64,000 nt of DNA from Rhodococcus sp. P-2 (GTDB lineage: Bacteria; Actinomycetota; Actinomycetes; Mycobacteriales; Mycobacteriaceae): positions 186,001 through 250,000 of the forward strand of contig NZ_CP066779.1 of assembly GCF_016598535.1 (NCBI RefSeq). Reading direction: 5' to 3'. Under the pieces are notes generated by a model, which saw only the letters and a program-made list of their open reading frames with translations, was not told the DNA's origin and made no database searches. Position numbers and translations under genes: made by a program. Below, one piece after another: positions 42,501 through 52,924 of the stretch; within the stretch, counting starts at the first letter, position 1, and each line of letters begins with the position of its first letter.

Positions 42501-45500
42501 CGGCCAACAGCACCGCGTCGAATCTTGATCCGTCACCGAACCGAGCATCGCGTAACTGACGAACGTAGGTGTGCGGGCGGTACTCTTCGCCGCGCGAGCG
42601 ATCGTAGGGAAGGTCCGTTTCGAGGGGCAGGCCCGCAAGCGTGCGAACCCAGTACCGCTCGTGATCAGGATTTCCAGCCGCTGCCGGGGAGCGGAACGTC
42701 GCCGCGTTCACTGTAGGTCGATCAACGACAGCGACCGAATCCGGCGAGAACTTCTTCTGATCGACGCGGGCGGCCGCGGCAAGACCGAGGGGGGTCGGGG
42801 TGTCGAACACATCCGAGACGACGACGCGGATGCCCAGCTTCCGCAGACTGCCCACCAACCTCATCGCAGTGAGCGAGTGACCACCGAGAGTGAAGAAATT
42901 GTCTCCTGGATCGACGTCGGAAAGCTCCAATACCGTTGCAACACAGGCACACACCGCATCGACGACCGCGGGATCGGCGTCGATCGCCTGACGTTGCTCG
43001 TCGGCCCTCTTCGTGGCGGCCGTTGCATCGGCAACGCGGCGTGTCTGTCGGACAACCGTCAGCACCGCGGATGCGGGAGCTGTCGGTTCGGTCAACAAAC
43101 CACGCAGGATCTCGGCGAGCCGAGCGACCGTTCGCTGCGCCGTGGCTTCGGAGACAACCGCCGGATCGTGGTACAGGACCAGATCCAGACCGGTGCTCGG
43201 CGGTGCCATCAACGTCATCGGATAGTGCGTGACTCCGCGGTTGGTGAATCCCTCGACCCGAAGTGTGTGCGACGCAGGCTGTCCCGCACCGGAGTTCGGG
43301 AAGTTCTCGAATACCAGGAGCGTGTCGAACAGTTGACCGATCCCGGCGATGCGTTCGATCTCGGCCAAACTGGTGTGCTCGACGTCCACGATGTCGAATT
43401 GCGCGTTCTGCAGCCCCACGAACTGTTCCAGCAAAGGCTCGTTCGCGGCGATGTCGAGGCGGGCCGGAATCGTGTTGCTGAACAACCCGACCATCCCCTC
43501 CACTCCGGCGAGTTCGGCAGGTCGACCTGACACGGTGGCCCCGAACACGACGTCCCACTGTCCCGTCGCCTCGGCGAGCGTTGCCGCCCACGCGCCCTGG
43601 ACCAGCGTGTTGATCGTCAGCGCTCGCGCACGGCCGAGTTCGATCAACGCATCGGCGTCCGATGCCGCAAGTGGAACTTCGAGCGCGACGGGCACACTTC
43701 GCGGCGCCCCTATGTCGGCAACGAGAGTCGGCGCGGCGAGCCCACGTAAACGCTCGCTCCACACTGCACGGGCAGAGTCCTGATCCCGGCCGGAGATCCA
43801 CGCCAAGTAGTCGCGATACGGAGTCGGCGACGGGAGGTGCGCATCGCCGTCATGGTAGACGTTCATCAACTCGCGCAGGACGATCGGCGTCGACCACCCG
43901 TCCGTGAGCAGATGATGCGCGTTGAGAACGAGTCTGTGCACCCCACCGGGCAGCCGGATCAGTAGAGCGCGCAGAAGTGGCGGCGAACTGACGTCGAAGA
44001 CATGCTCGGCGGCCTCGTCCTCGAGCTGAGCTGCAGAGCGGAATGCGGTGGCAGCTGGAACGGAGGTCAGGTCGACCGAACGCCACTCGACTCCTGCACC
44101 GCGCGGAATGACTTGAACGGGACGTTCGAACTGCTCGTAGTGGAAAGCGGCGCGCAAGTTCGGGTGCCTGTCGATCACCGTCTCGAACGCGTCGGCCAGC
44201 TTTCCTTCGTCCAAGGGGCCGGAAAGGTCGAAGCGTGCAGTAAGCGTGTAAACATCTGCCGCGCCGTCGCGGACCGCGTGGAACAGGAGACCTTCTTGAA
44301 GCGGCGACAACGGAAGTACGTCGGCAAGCGGTCCGTGGACGGCTTCGAGTTCGTCGATCCCTGCCTGATCGACCAGCGCGCCCTGGCCGAAGATCGTCGC
44401 CGAGCAATCGGAAGGCGTCAAACCACCCTCGAAGAGCGCGGCATGCGCGGTCAGGGCAGCGAGCGCACGTTCCCAATGCTCTTGCAGCTCGACGATCGTC
44501 GCGTCGTCAAGCACTGAACCCGCCGCAGTCCATTCGACTGCCAGCGTCGTCTCGCCATCCTCGCGGACGAATGCGTTGAGCGCCAGCACTTCCGACATAG
44601 CCTTGGTCGCCGGTTCGATAACCGCGAATGCATCCTGTTCCGGCAATCGCCATCCGGTTCCGGGCAGGGACGGGAAGCGGCCGAGATAGTTGAGCAGCAG
44701 TTCGGGAGTAGCGCACGCGGAAAGATCAGGTGCGGTTTCGGGATCCAGGTGCCGCAGAACTCCGTAGCCGACGCCACCTCCAGGCACGGCGCGTTTTGCC
44801 TCCTTCACCGCCCGAAGCAGATGCCCGGCAGCTGCTCCGCCGCTGAGCGCGTCGGAAAGATCGTCGGCGGTCAGCAGTGCTTCGGTGGGAACCCGAACCG
44901 GGAATTCGCTGGTGAACCACCCGATGGTTCCGGCGAAGTCGGTGTCGCTGGTGAGCGCGTCGCGGCCGTGGCCTTCGACGGTGACGGTCTGCGCGGGCAA
45001 CCCGGTCAGGCCGCGACCGTGCTGCCACGAGCGCACTGCAAGCATCAAACCAGCAAGAAGCACTTCGTCGGTCTTGGCTCGATACGCCGCCGGAAGCGTG
45101 GTCAACAGCGCGTCGGTGACCGCCGGGGGCGCAACAGTTGTCGTGCGGGAAGCTGTTGCGGTCACGTCGATGTCCGGGTCGAGACGACGGCTGCCGATCG
45201 GCTCGTCGTCCGCCTGCACCGATGCGGACTTCCAGTGCTCCAGCTCTGATGCCCTGCTGCCCGAGGTCCCGAATTCTGCGAGCAACCCCGCGTATCGACG
45301 CCACGAAGTGCCGCCGGCAGCCAACCGGGCGGACCTGCGCTCGCGTGCAGCATCGGTGGCTTCGTGGAGATCGGGAAGCAGAATTCGCCAGGACACACCG
45401 TCGACGATCAAATGGTGAGCCACCACGATCAATTGATCGGGCCGACCGGCCTCAGTCCTCACCAGCACAACGTGCAAGAGTTCACCGGCGCGTGGATCGA

Positions 45501-48500
45501 GACTCGCTGCCGCCGCCTCTGCGAGCTCTCTGATCCGGAGCGGTTCGGGGCTGTCGGACACCTCGCGAACGAGCCCTTCGCTACGCACCGCGCCCGCGTC
45601 GCGGACGATCAATTCAGCAGTGCCGCTGTCGTTGTCACGCCGCAGGAGCAGACGGAGAGCGTCGTGGTGATCGAGGACCGTCTGTACGCCGGACTGCAGG
45701 TCATCCAGCGAGAGGTCGTCGTCGATGCGCACCGCAGTCCACTGCGCGTAGCCCGCGATTGCCTCGTCTGTCGGATTCTTGTCGATCAGTGCCCGAACGA
45801 TCGGCGGAGCGATCACCGTGCCGGTCGCCACGTCCGCGACCGTAGCTGCGACGTCGGCGTCATCGGCAATCTTGCGCGCTGCAGCGGCAATTGTTCCCAG
45901 ATCTCGCTGTGCAAGAAGCTCTTTGGGAGCCACGACCAGCCCGCGCACCCGCAGGCGACTGCTGACGCTGATTGCCGTGATGCTGTCACCACCGAGGCCG
46001 AAGAAGTCCTCGTCCACGCCGACGCGTTCGCGGCCGAGCACCTCGGCCACCACGTCACAGAGAATTTCTTCGTGCGGTGTGGACGCAGCGCGACCTTCCG
46101 ACTCGGTAGCCGGGGCGGGTAGTGCCGCACGATCGAGCTTTCCGTTCACCGTGACGGGTAGTTCGTCGAGAACGACGATTGCGGCCGGAACCAGATGGTC
46201 CGGTACACGACCGGCGAGGTCTCGGCGTAGCTCTTCCTGCGGCGGAAGCGTCGCGCCGACAGCGGCGACAACGTAGCCGACCAGGCTGGGCCGTCCTCCG
46301 TCCGTACGGATCAGCGCGGCAGCCGCGCCGATTCCGGGCACCGATCCGAGAACAGCTTCGACCTCGCTCAACTCGACACGATGTCCGCGGATCTTCACCT
46401 GCTTGTCGCTACGACCGATGAAGTCGTAGCCCCGCCCCGGTACCCAGCGCGCGACGTCCCCAGCGCGGTACATCAGATCTCCCGGAGCACCGAAAGGATC
46501 GGCGACGAAACGCTCGGAGGTTGCGGCGGCGCGGCCGAGGTATCCCCTGGCCAATTGCGGTCCGGCCAGATAGAGCTCACCTCGTTCACCGTCGGCGACC
46601 GGCTCGAGCGCGCTGTCGAGCAGGTACGCACGGGTACCCGCAAGGGGGTACCCGATACGCGGTCCGGCGCCTTCGACCGTGGTCGCGATCGCATCGACCG
46701 TCGTTTCGGTGGGACCGTACAGGTTTCGAGCCGGAACACCGGATTCGATGATCGCGTCCCACAGTGCGGGCGGTGCCGCTTCGCCGCCCACGACAAGCAG
46801 TTGCAGCCGCTGCGTGCGCAGCAATCCGTTGTCCACCATCGCTGCCGCCATCGACGGCGTCGTGTCGACCACGTCGACGCGATCTCGCTCGAACGCCGCG
46901 ACCAGGGCAACAGCGTCCTTCTGGAGTTCTTCGTCGTACACATGAACCCGATGACCACACAGCAGCCACAACAGCTGATCGAGAGACGCGTCGAAGGCGA
47001 ACGACGCCGTGTGCGCGGTGTGCAGTTGCCGGTTTCCGACTCGCTCGGCAGTTTCCCGGTACATAGTGGCGCGGTGGTGGTGAAGCAGATGCGCCAATCC
47101 ACCACTTCTGACCAACACACCCTTTGGCTTGCCGGTCGATCCAGAGGTGTAGATGACGTACGCCAGGTGATCACCATGCCGCGGTGTCGCCAGTTCACCG
47201 AGTTCGAGTGGAAGCTCGGAATTGGCACGGAGTTCTTCTCGCGCGGCATCGGAATCGAGTGCGAGCGGGACGGGCCGCGAATCTCCGACGAGTTTCCCGG
47301 CCAGTGTGGAAGTGGTGAGCACCACCTTCGGTTGCGCGTCGTCGACCAAGTCCCGCAATCGCTCAGCCGGGTGCTGCGGATCCAAGGCCACGTACGCTGC
47401 GCCCGCGCTCAATGTCGCGAGCAGCGCGACGACCATCTCGGACGTTCGCGGAAGTGCAAGTCCGACAATGTCGTCCGGGCCGACGTCGCGAGCGCGAAGC
47501 AGCCGCGCAAGCCGGTGGACGCGGCCACCGAGTTCTGCGCCTGTCAAACGTTCCTCACCGCACACGAGGACCGTGTCATCCGCATGATCGGCGACGATGC
47601 GGTCGAAGACGTCGGGGACGAGCTCGACGGAGCCAGGCACAGGTTCGGTCTCACGGCCGGCAAGGATCCGCGCAGCCTCGGGTGCCGGCATCATCTGCAC
47701 CTGTCCGACGGCAGGATCTTGCTCCCCCACCATCGCGTTCACGATGCTCACGAAACCGGCGAGGCGTCGCTGAACCGAATCCCGAGTATTGGTACGCGCG
47801 TCCACTTCGAATCCGAGTAGGACTTCGCCGTCCGCTATGGGGGTGACCGTCAAACCCAGGTCCTCCGGCGGACCTCCGGCGACGTTACGCAGTACGCCCA
47901 CAGCGCCGGCGAAGTCGAGGGCGAAGTCGAAAGCCTTGAGATTGATTCCGATCCCGTGAAGGAGTGCGCCGGTGCCCGCGACGCCCAGGTCCCGAGCAAG
48001 ATTCTCACCGCGGTAGCGCTGGTGCGCGCGCAGGCTTTTCATCGTGGCGGCTACCTGCTTGCTCAGGTAACCGAGACGATCGTGGCTGCGAATTGTCAAC
48101 CGGAGAGGCAGAACGTTGACTGCCATGGCCGGGGTCTTGAGTGCCGTGCGCCCAACGCGCGCCATGAGTGGCATCGCGATGACAACATCCGTCTCACCCA
48201 GCAATCGGTGGAGAAACGCGCCGTAGCAGGCGATCAACGCCTCGGCCCACGTTGTTCCCGTCGCGTCTGCCACCTCTTTGAGGCGGCCGAGGGCGTCGGC
48301 ACTGATGACCTCACGAACCTGGATCGTTCGTTCCGCCGGACCGGCGACCTGCTGGCCGCGCCCGTCCAACGCGGGCAACGGCGTCAGGACATCACGCCAG
48401 TAGTCACGATCTTCCGCGAACTGCTCGCCCGCCCGGTACGCCTCGTCCTCGCTGACCAGATCGGTCATAGAACCGAATCGCGTTGGCGCGACCTCGGTTC

Positions 48501-49035
48501 CCTTCTTCGCGGCCGTGTAGTGCGCAGCGACACGGCGCGAAATCATGGCTGCGCTGTATCCGTCGACGATCAGGTGGTGATAGAGCTGGATGCACCAGAT
48601 TTCGCGATCGGAGAGCCTGATCAGCGAGTACGTGTACAGCGGACGCTCCACCATCAAGCGGCAGTACTCGGACGCCCGGCTACGCTCGGCGTCGACCAAT
48701 GCGTGTGCCACGGCTACGGGATCGCGCTCGTCACGGACATCGGTGACGGGGATGGCGCCCACCGGTTCGTCGGAGATGTACTGACGCGGGCCGTCGACTG
48801 TCTCCACCATCCGCAGCCGCATGGTTTCGGCTTCACCGATCGTCGCCGTGATTGCGGCCGTCAGAAGGTCGGTGTCGATCGGTTCGTCGCCCGAGATTTC
48901 GAGCACCTCACCGACGAGGTAGCTCCGAGATTCGGGATCAAGCCTCTGCGCGTTCCAAATCCCGAGTTGAGCTCCTGTGAGAGCAAACGTAGCTTCGTTT
49001 GCCGCTCCGGAGTTCGAACCTGGAAGAACGCTCAC
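36592..49035 (-). CDS. htbG: heterobactin-type nonribosomal peptide synthetase
   Basis: Giant 4147-residue NRPS. Domains in order (approximate residues): C1 10-450 (HHLIVDG), A1 465-985, T1 986-1052 (Ser 1018), E 1075-1560 ([15 protein letters not shown]), C2 1565-2000 (HHLLTDG), T2 2025-2090 (Ser 2054), a half condensation domain 2120-2317, A2 2330-2818, C3 2840-3280 (HHLLTDG), A3 3312-3825, T3 3835-3900 (Ser 3864), TE 3925-4147 (GYSFG, Ser 3996). Specificity codes read by eye are DADDVGLVD for A1 (acidic pocket, fits Arg), DILQLGVVW for A2 (Gly) and DMENMGLIN for A3 (N-hydroxyornithine). The expected product is DHB-D-Arg-Gly-hydroxyornithine, as in heterobactin; published HtbG has this C-PCP-A middle module. 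The GTG start has GAGGGG 6 bases upstream; an earlier in-frame GTG at 49059 lacks a ribosome site. An IdeR-type box lies 53 bp upstream. Confidence 0.95.
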   Translation of the reverse strand: MSVLPGSNSGAANEATFALTGAQLGIWNAQRLDPESRSYLVGEVLEISGDEPIDTDLLTAAITATIGEAETMRLRMVETVDGPRQYISDEPVGAIPVTDVRDERDPVAVAHALVDAERSRASEYCRLMVERPLYTYSLIRLSDREIWCIQLYHHLIVDGYSAAMISRRVAAHYTAAKKGTEVAPTRFGSMTDLVSEDEAYRAGEQFAEDRDYWRDVLTPLPALDGRGQQVAGPAERTIQVREVISADALGRLKEVADATGTTWAEALIACYGAFLHRLLGETDVVIAMPLMARVGRTALKTPAMAVNVLPLRLTIRSHDRLGYLSKQVAATMKSLRAHQRYRGENLARDLGVAGTGALLHGIGINLKAFDFALDFAGAVGVLRNVAGGPPEDLGLTVTPIADGEVLLGFEVDARTNTRDSVQRRLAGFVSIVNAMVGEQDPAVGQVQMMPAPEAARILAGRETEPVPGSVELVPDVFDRIVADHADDTVLVCGEERLTGAELGGRVHRLARLLRARDVGPDDIVGLALPRTSEMVVALLATLSAGAAYVALDPQHPAERLRDLVDDAQPKVVLTTSTLAGKLVGDSRPVPLALDSDAAREELRANSELPLELGELATPRHGDHLAYVIYTSGSTGKPKGVLVRSGGLAHLLHHHRATMYRETAERVGNRQLHTAHTASFAFDASLDQLLWLLCGHRVHVYDEELQKDAVALVAAFERDRVDVVDTTPSMAAAMVDNGLLRTQRLQLLVVGGEAAPPALWDAIIESGVPARNLYGPTETTVDAIATTVEGAGPRIGYPLAGTRAYLLDSALEPVADGERGELYLAGPQLARGYLGRAAATSERFVADPFGAPGDLMYRAGDVARWVPGRGYDFIGRSDKQVKIRGHRVELSEVEAVLGSVPGIGAAAALIRTDGGRPSLVGYVVAAVGATLPPQEELRRDLAGRVPDHLVPAAIVVLDELPVTVNGKLDRAALPAPATESEGRAASTPHEEILCDVVAEVLGRERVGVDEDFFGLGGDSITAISVSSRLRVRGLVVAPKELLAQRDLGTIAAAARKIADDADVAATVADVATGTVIAPPIVRALIDKNPTDEAIAGYAQWTAVRIDDDLSLDDLQSGVQTVLDHHDALRLLLRRDNDSGTAELIVRDAGAVRSEGLVREVSDSPEPLRIRELAEAAAASLDPRAGELLHVVLVRTEAGRPDQLIVVAHHLIVDGVSWRILLPDLHEATDAARERRSARLAAGGTSWRRYAGLLAEFGTSGSRASELEHWKSASVQADDEPIGSRRLDPDIDVTATASRTTTVAPPAVTDALLTTLPAAYRAKTDEVLLAGLMLAVRSWQHGRGLTGLPAQTVTVEGHGRDALTSDTDFAGTIGWFTSEFPVRVPTEALLTADDLSDALSGGAAAGHLLRAVKEAKRAVPGGGVGYGVLRHLDPETAPDLSACATPELLLNYLGRFPSLPGTGWRLPEQDAFAVIEPATKAMSEVLALNAFVREDGETTLAVEWTAAGSVLDDATIVELQEHWERALAALTAHAALFEGGLTPSDCSATIFGQGALVDQAGIDELEAVHGPLADVLPLSPLQEGLLFHAVRDGAADVYTLTARFDLSGPLDEGKLADAFETVIDRHPNLRAAFHYEQFERPVQVIPRGAGVEWRSVDLTSVPAATAFRSAAQLEDEAAEHVFDVSSPPLLRALLIRLPGGVHRLVLNAHHLLTDGWSTPIVLRELMNVYHDGDAHLPSPTPYRDYLAWISGRDQDSARAVWSERLRGLAAPTLVADIGAPRSVPVALEVPLAASDADALIELGRARALTINTLVQGAWAATLAEATGQWDVVFGATVSGRPAELAGVEGMVGLFSNTIPARLDIAANEPLLEQFVGLQNAQFDIVDVEHTSLAEIERIAGIGQLFDTLLVFENFPNSGAGQPASHTLRVEGFTNRGVTHYPMTLMAPPSTGLDLVLYHDPAVVSEATAQRTVARLAEILRGLLTEPTAPASAVLTVVRQTRRVADATAATKRADEQRQAIDADPAVVDAVCACVATVLELSDVDPGDNFFTLGGHSLTAMRLVGSLRKLGIRVVVSDVFDTPTPLGLAAAARVDQKKFSPDSVAVVDRPTVNAATFRSPAAAGNPDHERYWVRTLAGLPLETDLPYDRSRGEEYRPHTYVRQLRDARFGDGSRFDAVLLAAVAATLNGFGGGRDLAVGLSSDETDTLIRIDLSGRPHIADVVRRVEDAVSEARAHSDVSLDRIADLLGRPTSSLFAARVGHSPGKSVDLEFVRTATELRLTVDAGLFDAATADALLDGVIAVLSHENSTVVADLRLPESKSDRDPDRRATSPAGISQLFARQVSRHPDDVAVVFGEVGITYGELSARVDELARELLAAGAGPEKVVAVALDRDADLVAGLLAVLRIGAAYLPLDVDYPTERLEFMIEDASPVCVLTSIDSAGQLPSTVATSVFVDGEFTNSGVVLPPAPAAGDHLAYMIHTSGSTGRPKGVMVSTGNLAAFADTVVEDRWIRPGDRIVAVTTVSFDIAALELLCPLAAGATVVIADRRTVRDPDALLALIIASDATVMQATPALWRVVTEHEDAPRLAAVRALVGGEALPQDLADDLVANAASVRNVYGPTEATVWATSSVITTGDPVTIGRPWTDVHVRILDDDLREVPEGVAGELYLGGAQVVRGYLNRPDLTVARFVADPSLPGARLYRTGDLVRRRRGVLHFLRRADDQVKVRGFRIELGEVEGALGSVAGVFRAAATVRVDAAGTGSLHGYVVPEGATALDSVLVRKEIARLLPEHMVPQTITVLEALPLTLNGKVDRKALPDTAPDRVPSPLVAVDTDRRARLESLSPGWQDVLPLGPLQEGMYFQSVLDGAGGTDVYHMQPRFEFSADAAVDVRSLRAAGDALLRRYPNLRAGFTHAGFDAPVQFVPREAEMPFREIDLSAVAPEDLDIEVRAVDEAEFGRLFDLSAPPLIRMVLVWLPGGGAHLVFTQHHLLTDGWSQTLMYAELFALYEFARTHGTDPVGLDGALDKPADFRDHLRWIAESDRTDALSSWKDYLADLEQPTLVGGTGSGGRAPLPVFTRVQLEQSVTEAVRELARRSGVTLSTVVSAAWGLALRAVTGRDDVVFGSTVSGRSPEVEGADRMVGLALNTIPVRVRVRPGEEIPALLGRLFREQGSLLEHHFLGLGDVQRSAGFATLFDTLYVFRNTPRDEQARRDTFGRSGIVGFDAVDGTHYALTLDVDPGVGDAAMALTLENRPDLIPHDVAEDVLSRTITILEVMATSDTATVADTTIPLSSTPAEFASQHVVMPRPDQAGGSVDALLRERAVATPDDTALVFGDVTLSAAEMNSRVDRLARLLASVLGQSAPGGGPTRVVALALPRTADHVVAIFAVMRTGAAYLPLDLAHPPARLRELILDSDAALVVTTTQMRDLVVPDGQACLVLDDPDVTGVLDGQAPAPVVDEAAVCGPTSPDQPAYVIYTSGSTGKPKGVVVGHRGLTTMYHNHKAEIFTPTENSAGGRRLRIAHTVSFSFDMSWEELFWLLAGHEVHVIDEQARLDPVSLVKHYREVGIDVVNVTPSYARELMAAGLLDGERTPVLVMLGGEAVPAELWSRLRDQDGVDGYDLYGPTEFTINAMGSPVQGSETPCLGRPILNASARVLDSGLREVPIGAAGELYMSGDGTAMGYLHRTALTSAVFVADPYSVGRRMYRTGDVVLRRRDGELEYLGRADHQVKIRGIRIELGEVESALASLPGVLRAAASVRSEGGAPPRLVGYVIEEPGADATDLRAELRERVPAHLVPSDIVVVDSIPLTPNGKLDRGALPAPPARAAARAPRTEMERRLCQVFARVLGVDAVDPEESFFDLGGDSLRAMRLVGEMEHDLSLSVGVGTLMTRPTVAELAAHLDEPASDIDLSRDHLLMLRAEGSGEPLFCVHPAGGFAWPFAPLTGVLEADRPLFGLQLPTVAGKPLEPTNVDQLAAMYVDTIRGVQPSGPYHLLGYSFGGNVVAAMAAQLVDIGETVEFVGLIDTHPLGDRDDRGRDDADDRDLAAALPPEILTQAPGLVEAVLAGFDATRLLVARSTDTTYDGPVTLITADAEASGQLLADRWRGVRRDRDMAVHHLPYDHAGLVTPAGWAAIAPLLDSHLSKRTAT

Positions 49036-49087
49036 ACTGATCCCCTCGTCTGTGGACACACGTCACCCAAGGGTGACCTAACGTCGT

Positions 49088-49106
49088 TTTGGGTAGCCTA
49101 AACTAA
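49088..49106. promoter_or_regulatory. IdeR/DmdR-type iron box upstream of the NRPS operon
   Basis: TTTGGGTAGCCTAAACTAA matches the actinobacterial iron-regulator consensus TTAGGTTAGSCTAACCTAA at 16 of 19 positions. It lies 53 bp before the NRPS start, where repressor binding under iron sufficiency would block transcription of the NRPS-lipoprotein-exporter-reductase operon. Confidence 0.75.
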
Positions 49107-49243
49107 ATGGCGAGGAATCGGGGAATCCGCCTCGCCGGTGACCCGAATTCCGATGGCTCCCGACGCGTTCACAAGAGAACGCACGCTGCTACAACCGCTT
49201 GCAGGACAATCTCTTTCGTGAACCGAAACGAGAAAAGTGAAGG

Positions 49244-49696
49244 CTAGTCCATCAGCGTTGCTGCTACAGTTCCGCCCAGTTCATAACAACCATCGCGGAC
49301 GGATTTGTCCACGCTCACAGTCACTTCGAGCGGATCCGCCACCGCGACCAATCCGAGCCCGGTGGCGAGCTTGCGCACCGACGACACGGCACCGGCAGTG
49401 TCGTTGTTGCCGTGAACCCACAGGCCGTACGGCCGATCCGACACCGCGCCGAGGCATTGGTAGTACGTGGTGTCGAAGAAGTATTTCAGCGCACCCGACA
49501 TGTAACCGAAGTTTGCGGTGGTACCGAAAAGATAGCCGTCAGCAGCGAGTACGTCGGGCACCGTCGCCGCCAACGCCGGCACTACCTTCACCTCCACACC
49601 CTCGATCTCGGGATCGCGAGCGCCCGCGAGGACTGCATCCAACAATTCGTGGGTTGTCGGCGAGGGCGAGTGGTGAACCACCAACAAAGTCTTCAC
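49244..49696 (-). CDS. flavodoxin-like NAD(P)H-dependent oxidoreductase
   Basis: A 150-residue flavodoxin-fold protein. The N-terminal KTLLVVHHSPSPTTHELLDAV fits the FMN phosphate-binding loop, and GYLFGTTANFGYMSGALKYFFD matches the second FMN loop of NADPH-dependent FMN reductase/flavodoxin-like proteins. Started at a GTG after AGGTGT; the longer frame upstream has no similarity. It is the last gene of the DHB biosynthesis operon, 47 bp after the isochorismatase gene. No role in DHB synthesis is known for such a protein; an iron-reduction or redox role is a guess from context. Confidence 0.8.
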   Translation of the reverse strand: MKTLLVVHHSPSPTTHELLDAVLAGARDPEIEGVEVKVVPALAATVPDVLAADGYLFGTTANFGYMSGALKYFFDTTYYQCLGAVSDRPYGLWVHGNNDTAGAVSSVRKLATGLGLVAVADPLEVTVSVDKSVRDGCYELGGTVAATLMD

Positions 49697-49743
49697 ACAC
49701 CTGACAATACGGCGACGGGTGGCGCACCCGTCGCCGTTCACTC

Positions 49744-50391
49744 CTACGCCGAAACCGTTTCCGCGCTCATCGCCTTGACCAGGTCGTCGGTTCGGGTGAC
49801 CGAGGCGCAGCGCCCGGCCGCGTACTCGAGTGCACCGACATGCTCGTCGAGGGAGAAGTCGGCCACCGCGTCACCCACGAAGAAGATCTGCACGTCTTGC
49901 ATGAACCCGTCCAAAGCGGTAGTCAGGCAGCCGATGTGGGCATAGATTCCGGTGATGATCAGCTGGTCACGACCACCCTCACGCAGCCGTTCACGCAGGT
50001 CCGTCTTGATGAAGGCGCTGTAGCGCCATTTTGTGAGCATCACGTCGTCCGGATGCGGAGCCAACTCGGCGATCACGTCGGTGTGAGCGGGATCTGCCTT
50101 TAGTCCCGGTCCCCAGAAATCCGACAGCAACGCGCGCTCCTCGGGATCCTGATCTCCGGGTTGCGCGGTGTAGACGATCGGGATTCCGGCAGCTCGCGCC
50201 GACGAGCGAAGGCGATCGATATTCGGAACCACGGTTCGGAGCGGGTCGACGCTTCGGTCGTACGCGTTCACGAAATACTCCTGCATGTCGTGCAGAAGCA
50301 ATACCGCGCGGGAAGGATCGAGAGTCCAGTCGACCCGATTCTGCGGAAACTCGGTGGGCATCTCGTATCGGACTGCGGTGGGTAGCGCCAT
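49744..50391 (-). CDS. dhbB: isochorismatase (2,3-dihydro-2,3-dihydroxybenzoate synthase)
   Basis: Hydrolyses the enol-pyruvyl ether of isochorismate, giving 2,3-dihydro-2,3-dihydroxybenzoate and pyruvate. The 215-residue protein has the cysteine-hydrolase-fold pattern of EntB: LLLHDMQEYFVNAYD (catalytic Asp), VMLTKWRYSAF (Lys) and QLIITGIYAHIGCLTTALDGFM. Unlike EntB/DhbB it ends without an aryl carrier domain, which is encoded separately at 52921-53151. GGAGGAG lies 7 bases before the ATG. It follows the DHB-AMP ligase gene by 35 bp. Confidence 0.93.
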   Translation of the reverse strand: MALPTAVRYEMPTEFPQNRVDWTLDPSRAVLLLHDMQEYFVNAYDRSVDPLRTVVPNIDRLRSSARAAGIPIVYTAQPGDQDPEERALLSDFWGPGLKADPAHTDVIAELAPHPDDVMLTKWRYSAFIKTDLRERLREGGRDQLIITGIYAHIGCLTTALDGFMQDVQIFFVGDAVADFSLDEHVGALEYAAGRCASVTRTDDLVKAMSAETVSA

Positions 50392-50426
50392 GAAGAATCT
50401 CCTCCAAGAAGTGGGGTGAGAACCGA

Positions 50427-52091
50427 TCAACTCGACAGCGTCTGTGCCGCAATCGATTCACTGAGAACACGGCGCAGGGCCGCCTTACTGGTCTTTCCGA
50501 CGCCGGTGACGGGGAACTCGGTCACGAACTCCACTCGATCCGGCACTTTGTATGCCGCAACGCCTCGGCCTCGTATGTATCGCTTGATCTCGCCGACGGT
50601 CGGCGCTTCTCCGGCGACCACCAGGACAGCACACGTTCGCTCGCCCAGGTACTCGTCGGGGACGGCGACGACGGCCGCATCGTGGACGGCAGGGTGCGAG
50701 AGCAGGTGGTTCTCGATCTCCTCGGCGGCCACTTTCTCACCGCCGCGGTTGATCTGGTCTTTTGCGCGCCCCTCGACTATCAGGTGTCCCGTATCGGTGA
50801 CGCTGACCAGATCGCCGGTGCGATAGAACCCTTCGGCGTCGAAGACCTCGGCATTGTGCGCATCTGCCCGGTAATAGCCACGGATCGTGTACGGCCCCCG
50901 AGTCAGTAAGTGCCCCGTGGTTCCGGGCTCGACGGGCGCGCCCTCGTCGTCGACCACACGAACCTCGTCGTCCGGCGAAATAGGCCGGCCCTGCGTACTG
51001 ACGATCAATTCTTGCGTGTCGTCGAGGCGGGTGTAGTTGACCAGCCCTTCGGCCATCCCGAACACCTGCTGGAGGGTGCAGCCCAGCTCCTCGGGTACGC
51101 GCGCAGCAGCTTCGGCGCTGAACTTTGCTCCCCCGACGCCGAGAACCCGCAAGCTCGACAGATCGTGATCTGCCTTGCTGGGGGCAGCCATCCAGGCCAA
51201 CGCGATCGGTGGAACCAAAGAAGCGTGCGTGACTCGCTCTGATTCGATCAGACCGAAAGCTGTGGACGGCATGGTGTCCGGCGCCAGAACCACGGTGCCA
51301 CCCGCGTGGAAAACACCCAGGATGCCTGGCGAACTCATCGGAAAATTATGCGCTGCAGGAAGAACCACCAACATGCGCGTCGAGTCGTCGACGCCGCAGA
51401 TCGGGTTCGATGCCCGCACCGAGTAGAGGTAGTCGGCGTGCGTTCGCGGAATCAGCTTCGGAACACCGGTCGTGCCACCGGAAAGCTGAAGAAAGGCGAC
51501 CGACAACGGATCGACGTCGGCAAGAACGGGAATCTCGTATCCGCGCAGCGAATCGAAACCGACAAACTCTTCGGGGTCACCGGCCACGATCACAACAGGC
51601 GGAGTCTCGAGGCCCTCGTTCACCTCACGCGCCAGTGCGCGGTAGTCGAACCCGCCATGACGGTCGGCGACGATATAGGCAGCGACATCAGCGAACTGGC
51701 AGAAGTAGCCGATTTCGGTTCGGCGATGCGCCGGCAACCCGAATACCGGCAGGGCGCCGAGCTTCAACACACCGAACAATGCTTCGACGTATTCCACGAT
51801 GTTCGGTAGCTGCAGAAGCACCCGGTCACCGGGGCGAACACCCAACCCGGACAGGCCTCCGGCCACGGCCGAGCTGCGACGATCGAGCTCGGAATACGTC
51901 AGCCGTGTCTGTGTGCCGGCGGCATCGCTGCCGACCACCGCTTCGTTGTCGGGATACCGTGCGGCCGCGGCCGTGATGAATCCGGCCAGCGTCTCGTCAG
52001 TCCAATAGCCTCGCTCCCGATACTGCGTCACCAATTCGGGTGGATACTGTGCGACGGGTGCCAAGGGCTCGCGAGCGATCCTCGAGGTCAT
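50427..52091 (-). CDS. dhbE: 2,3-dihydroxybenzoate-AMP ligase
   Basis: Stand-alone adenylation enzyme that activates 2,3-dihydroxybenzoate with ATP and loads it on the aryl carrier protein. 554 residues. Typical EntE/DhbE elements: LQLSGGTTGVPKLIPRTHAD (phosphate loop), LPAAHNFPMSSPGILG (aryl-acid pocket Asn), VFGMAEGLVNYTRLDD, YRTGDLV and GRAKDQINRGGEKVAAEE with the catalytic Lys in GVGKTSKAALR. The N-terminus PLAPVAQYPPELVTQYRERG is characteristic of the DHB/salicylate ligases. It lies between the dehydrogenase (41 bp) and isochorismatase (35 bp) genes. Confidence 0.96.
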   Translation of the reverse strand: MTSRIAREPLAPVAQYPPELVTQYRERGYWTDETLAGFITAAAARYPDNEAVVGSDAAGTQTRLTYSELDRRSSAVAGGLSGLGVRPGDRVLLQLPNIVEYVEALFGVLKLGALPVFGLPAHRRTEIGYFCQFADVAAYIVADRHGGFDYRALAREVNEGLETPPVVIVAGDPEEFVGFDSLRGYEIPVLADVDPLSVAFLQLSGGTTGVPKLIPRTHADYLYSVRASNPICGVDDSTRMLVVLPAAHNFPMSSPGILGVFHAGGTVVLAPDTMPSTAFGLIESERVTHASLVPPIALAWMAAPSKADHDLSSLRVLGVGGAKFSAEAAARVPEELGCTLQQVFGMAEGLVNYTRLDDTQELIVSTQGRPISPDDEVRVVDDEGAPVEPGTTGHLLTRGPYTIRGYYRADAHNAEVFDAEGFYRTGDLVSVTDTGHLIVEGRAKDQINRGGEKVAAEEIENHLLSHPAVHDAAVVAVPDEYLGERTCAVLVVAGEAPTVGEIKRYIRGRGVAAYKVPDRVEFVTEFPVTGVGKTSKAALRRVLSESIAAQTLSS

Positions 52092-52132
52092 GCAAGTGAC
52101 TCCTGTTCGAAAGTACTGTCAGCAACTACGTC

Positions 52133-52924
52133 TCACGCTTTGAGCGTCGCTCCACCGTCGACGTACAGCGCCTGCATGGTGATGTGGGCCGCCCGGTCGG
52201 ACAGCAGGAAGTGCACCGAGTCCGCGATATCGTCTGCGGTGGCCAGTTTTCCGAGCGGAATACCCAGGCGATAGCTCGCCAGATTGCCTTCGATGACGGC
52301 GTCGGCACCCGAATCGTCGGAAGGGTCCGACCACAATGACCGCTGCATCGCTGTGTCGGTGGATCCCGGAGCGACCACGTTGACACGAATCCCGTCTGCG
52401 GCCAACTCCAGTCCCGCGGTTCGAACCAACATGGTGGCGGCAGCTTTCGACGAACCGTAAGCACCCATCCCCATACGTGGGACACCGGCCGCATTCGACG
52501 AGACCACCACGATCGCCCCGGCCCGACGGCGACGCATTTCCCGTCCCACACTTTGCAGCACGTTCAGCAATCCGAAGACGTTGACGCCGAATATCTTCTG
52601 CCACTGATCTGGATCGGAGTCCAGCACCGACCCGGTGTCGAGAATTCCGGCGACGTGCGCGAGAGCATCGATCCGGCCGAACGTGTCCATCGTGGAGGTC
52701 ACTGCCGCGTCGACTGCCTGCCGATCGGTCACGTCCACGACGTGACTCGCGACATCGGCGCCGTCGACGATGGTTTCTGCCAATTCCGCAGTTACCCGCT
52801 TCAATTCGACGTCGTCACGATCGAGAAGCGCCAGCGAATACCCGTCACGGGCAAGAGTCCGGGCCACTGCGGCGCCGATCCCCGCCCCCGCACCGGTGAC
52901 CACGGCGATTCTGCGCTCACTCAC
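52133..52924 (-). CDS. dhbA: 2,3-dihydro-2,3-dihydroxybenzoate dehydrogenase
   Basis: Short-chain dehydrogenase that oxidises 2,3-dihydro-DHB to 2,3-dihydroxybenzoate with NAD+. 263 residues. The cofactor motif is VVTGAGAGIGAAVARTLARDG; the catalytic Ser is in VVVSSNAAGVPRMG and the YxxxK pair in GAYGSSKAA. GTG start in a GTGA overlap with the carrier-protein stop. The specific DHB role rests on context; the fold alone would allow other substrates. Confidence 0.93.
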   Translation of the reverse strand: MSERRIAVVTGAGAGIGAAVARTLARDGYSLALLDRDDVELKRVTAELAETIVDGADVASHVVDVTDRQAVDAAVTSTMDTFGRIDALAHVAGILDTGSVLDSDPDQWQKIFGVNVFGLLNVLQSVGREMRRRRAGAIVVVSSNAAGVPRMGMGAYGSSKAAATMLVRTAGLELAADGIRVNVVAPGSTDTAMQRSLWSDPSDDSGADAVIEGNLASYRLGIPLGKLATADDIADSVHFLLSDRAAHITMQALYVDGGATLKA

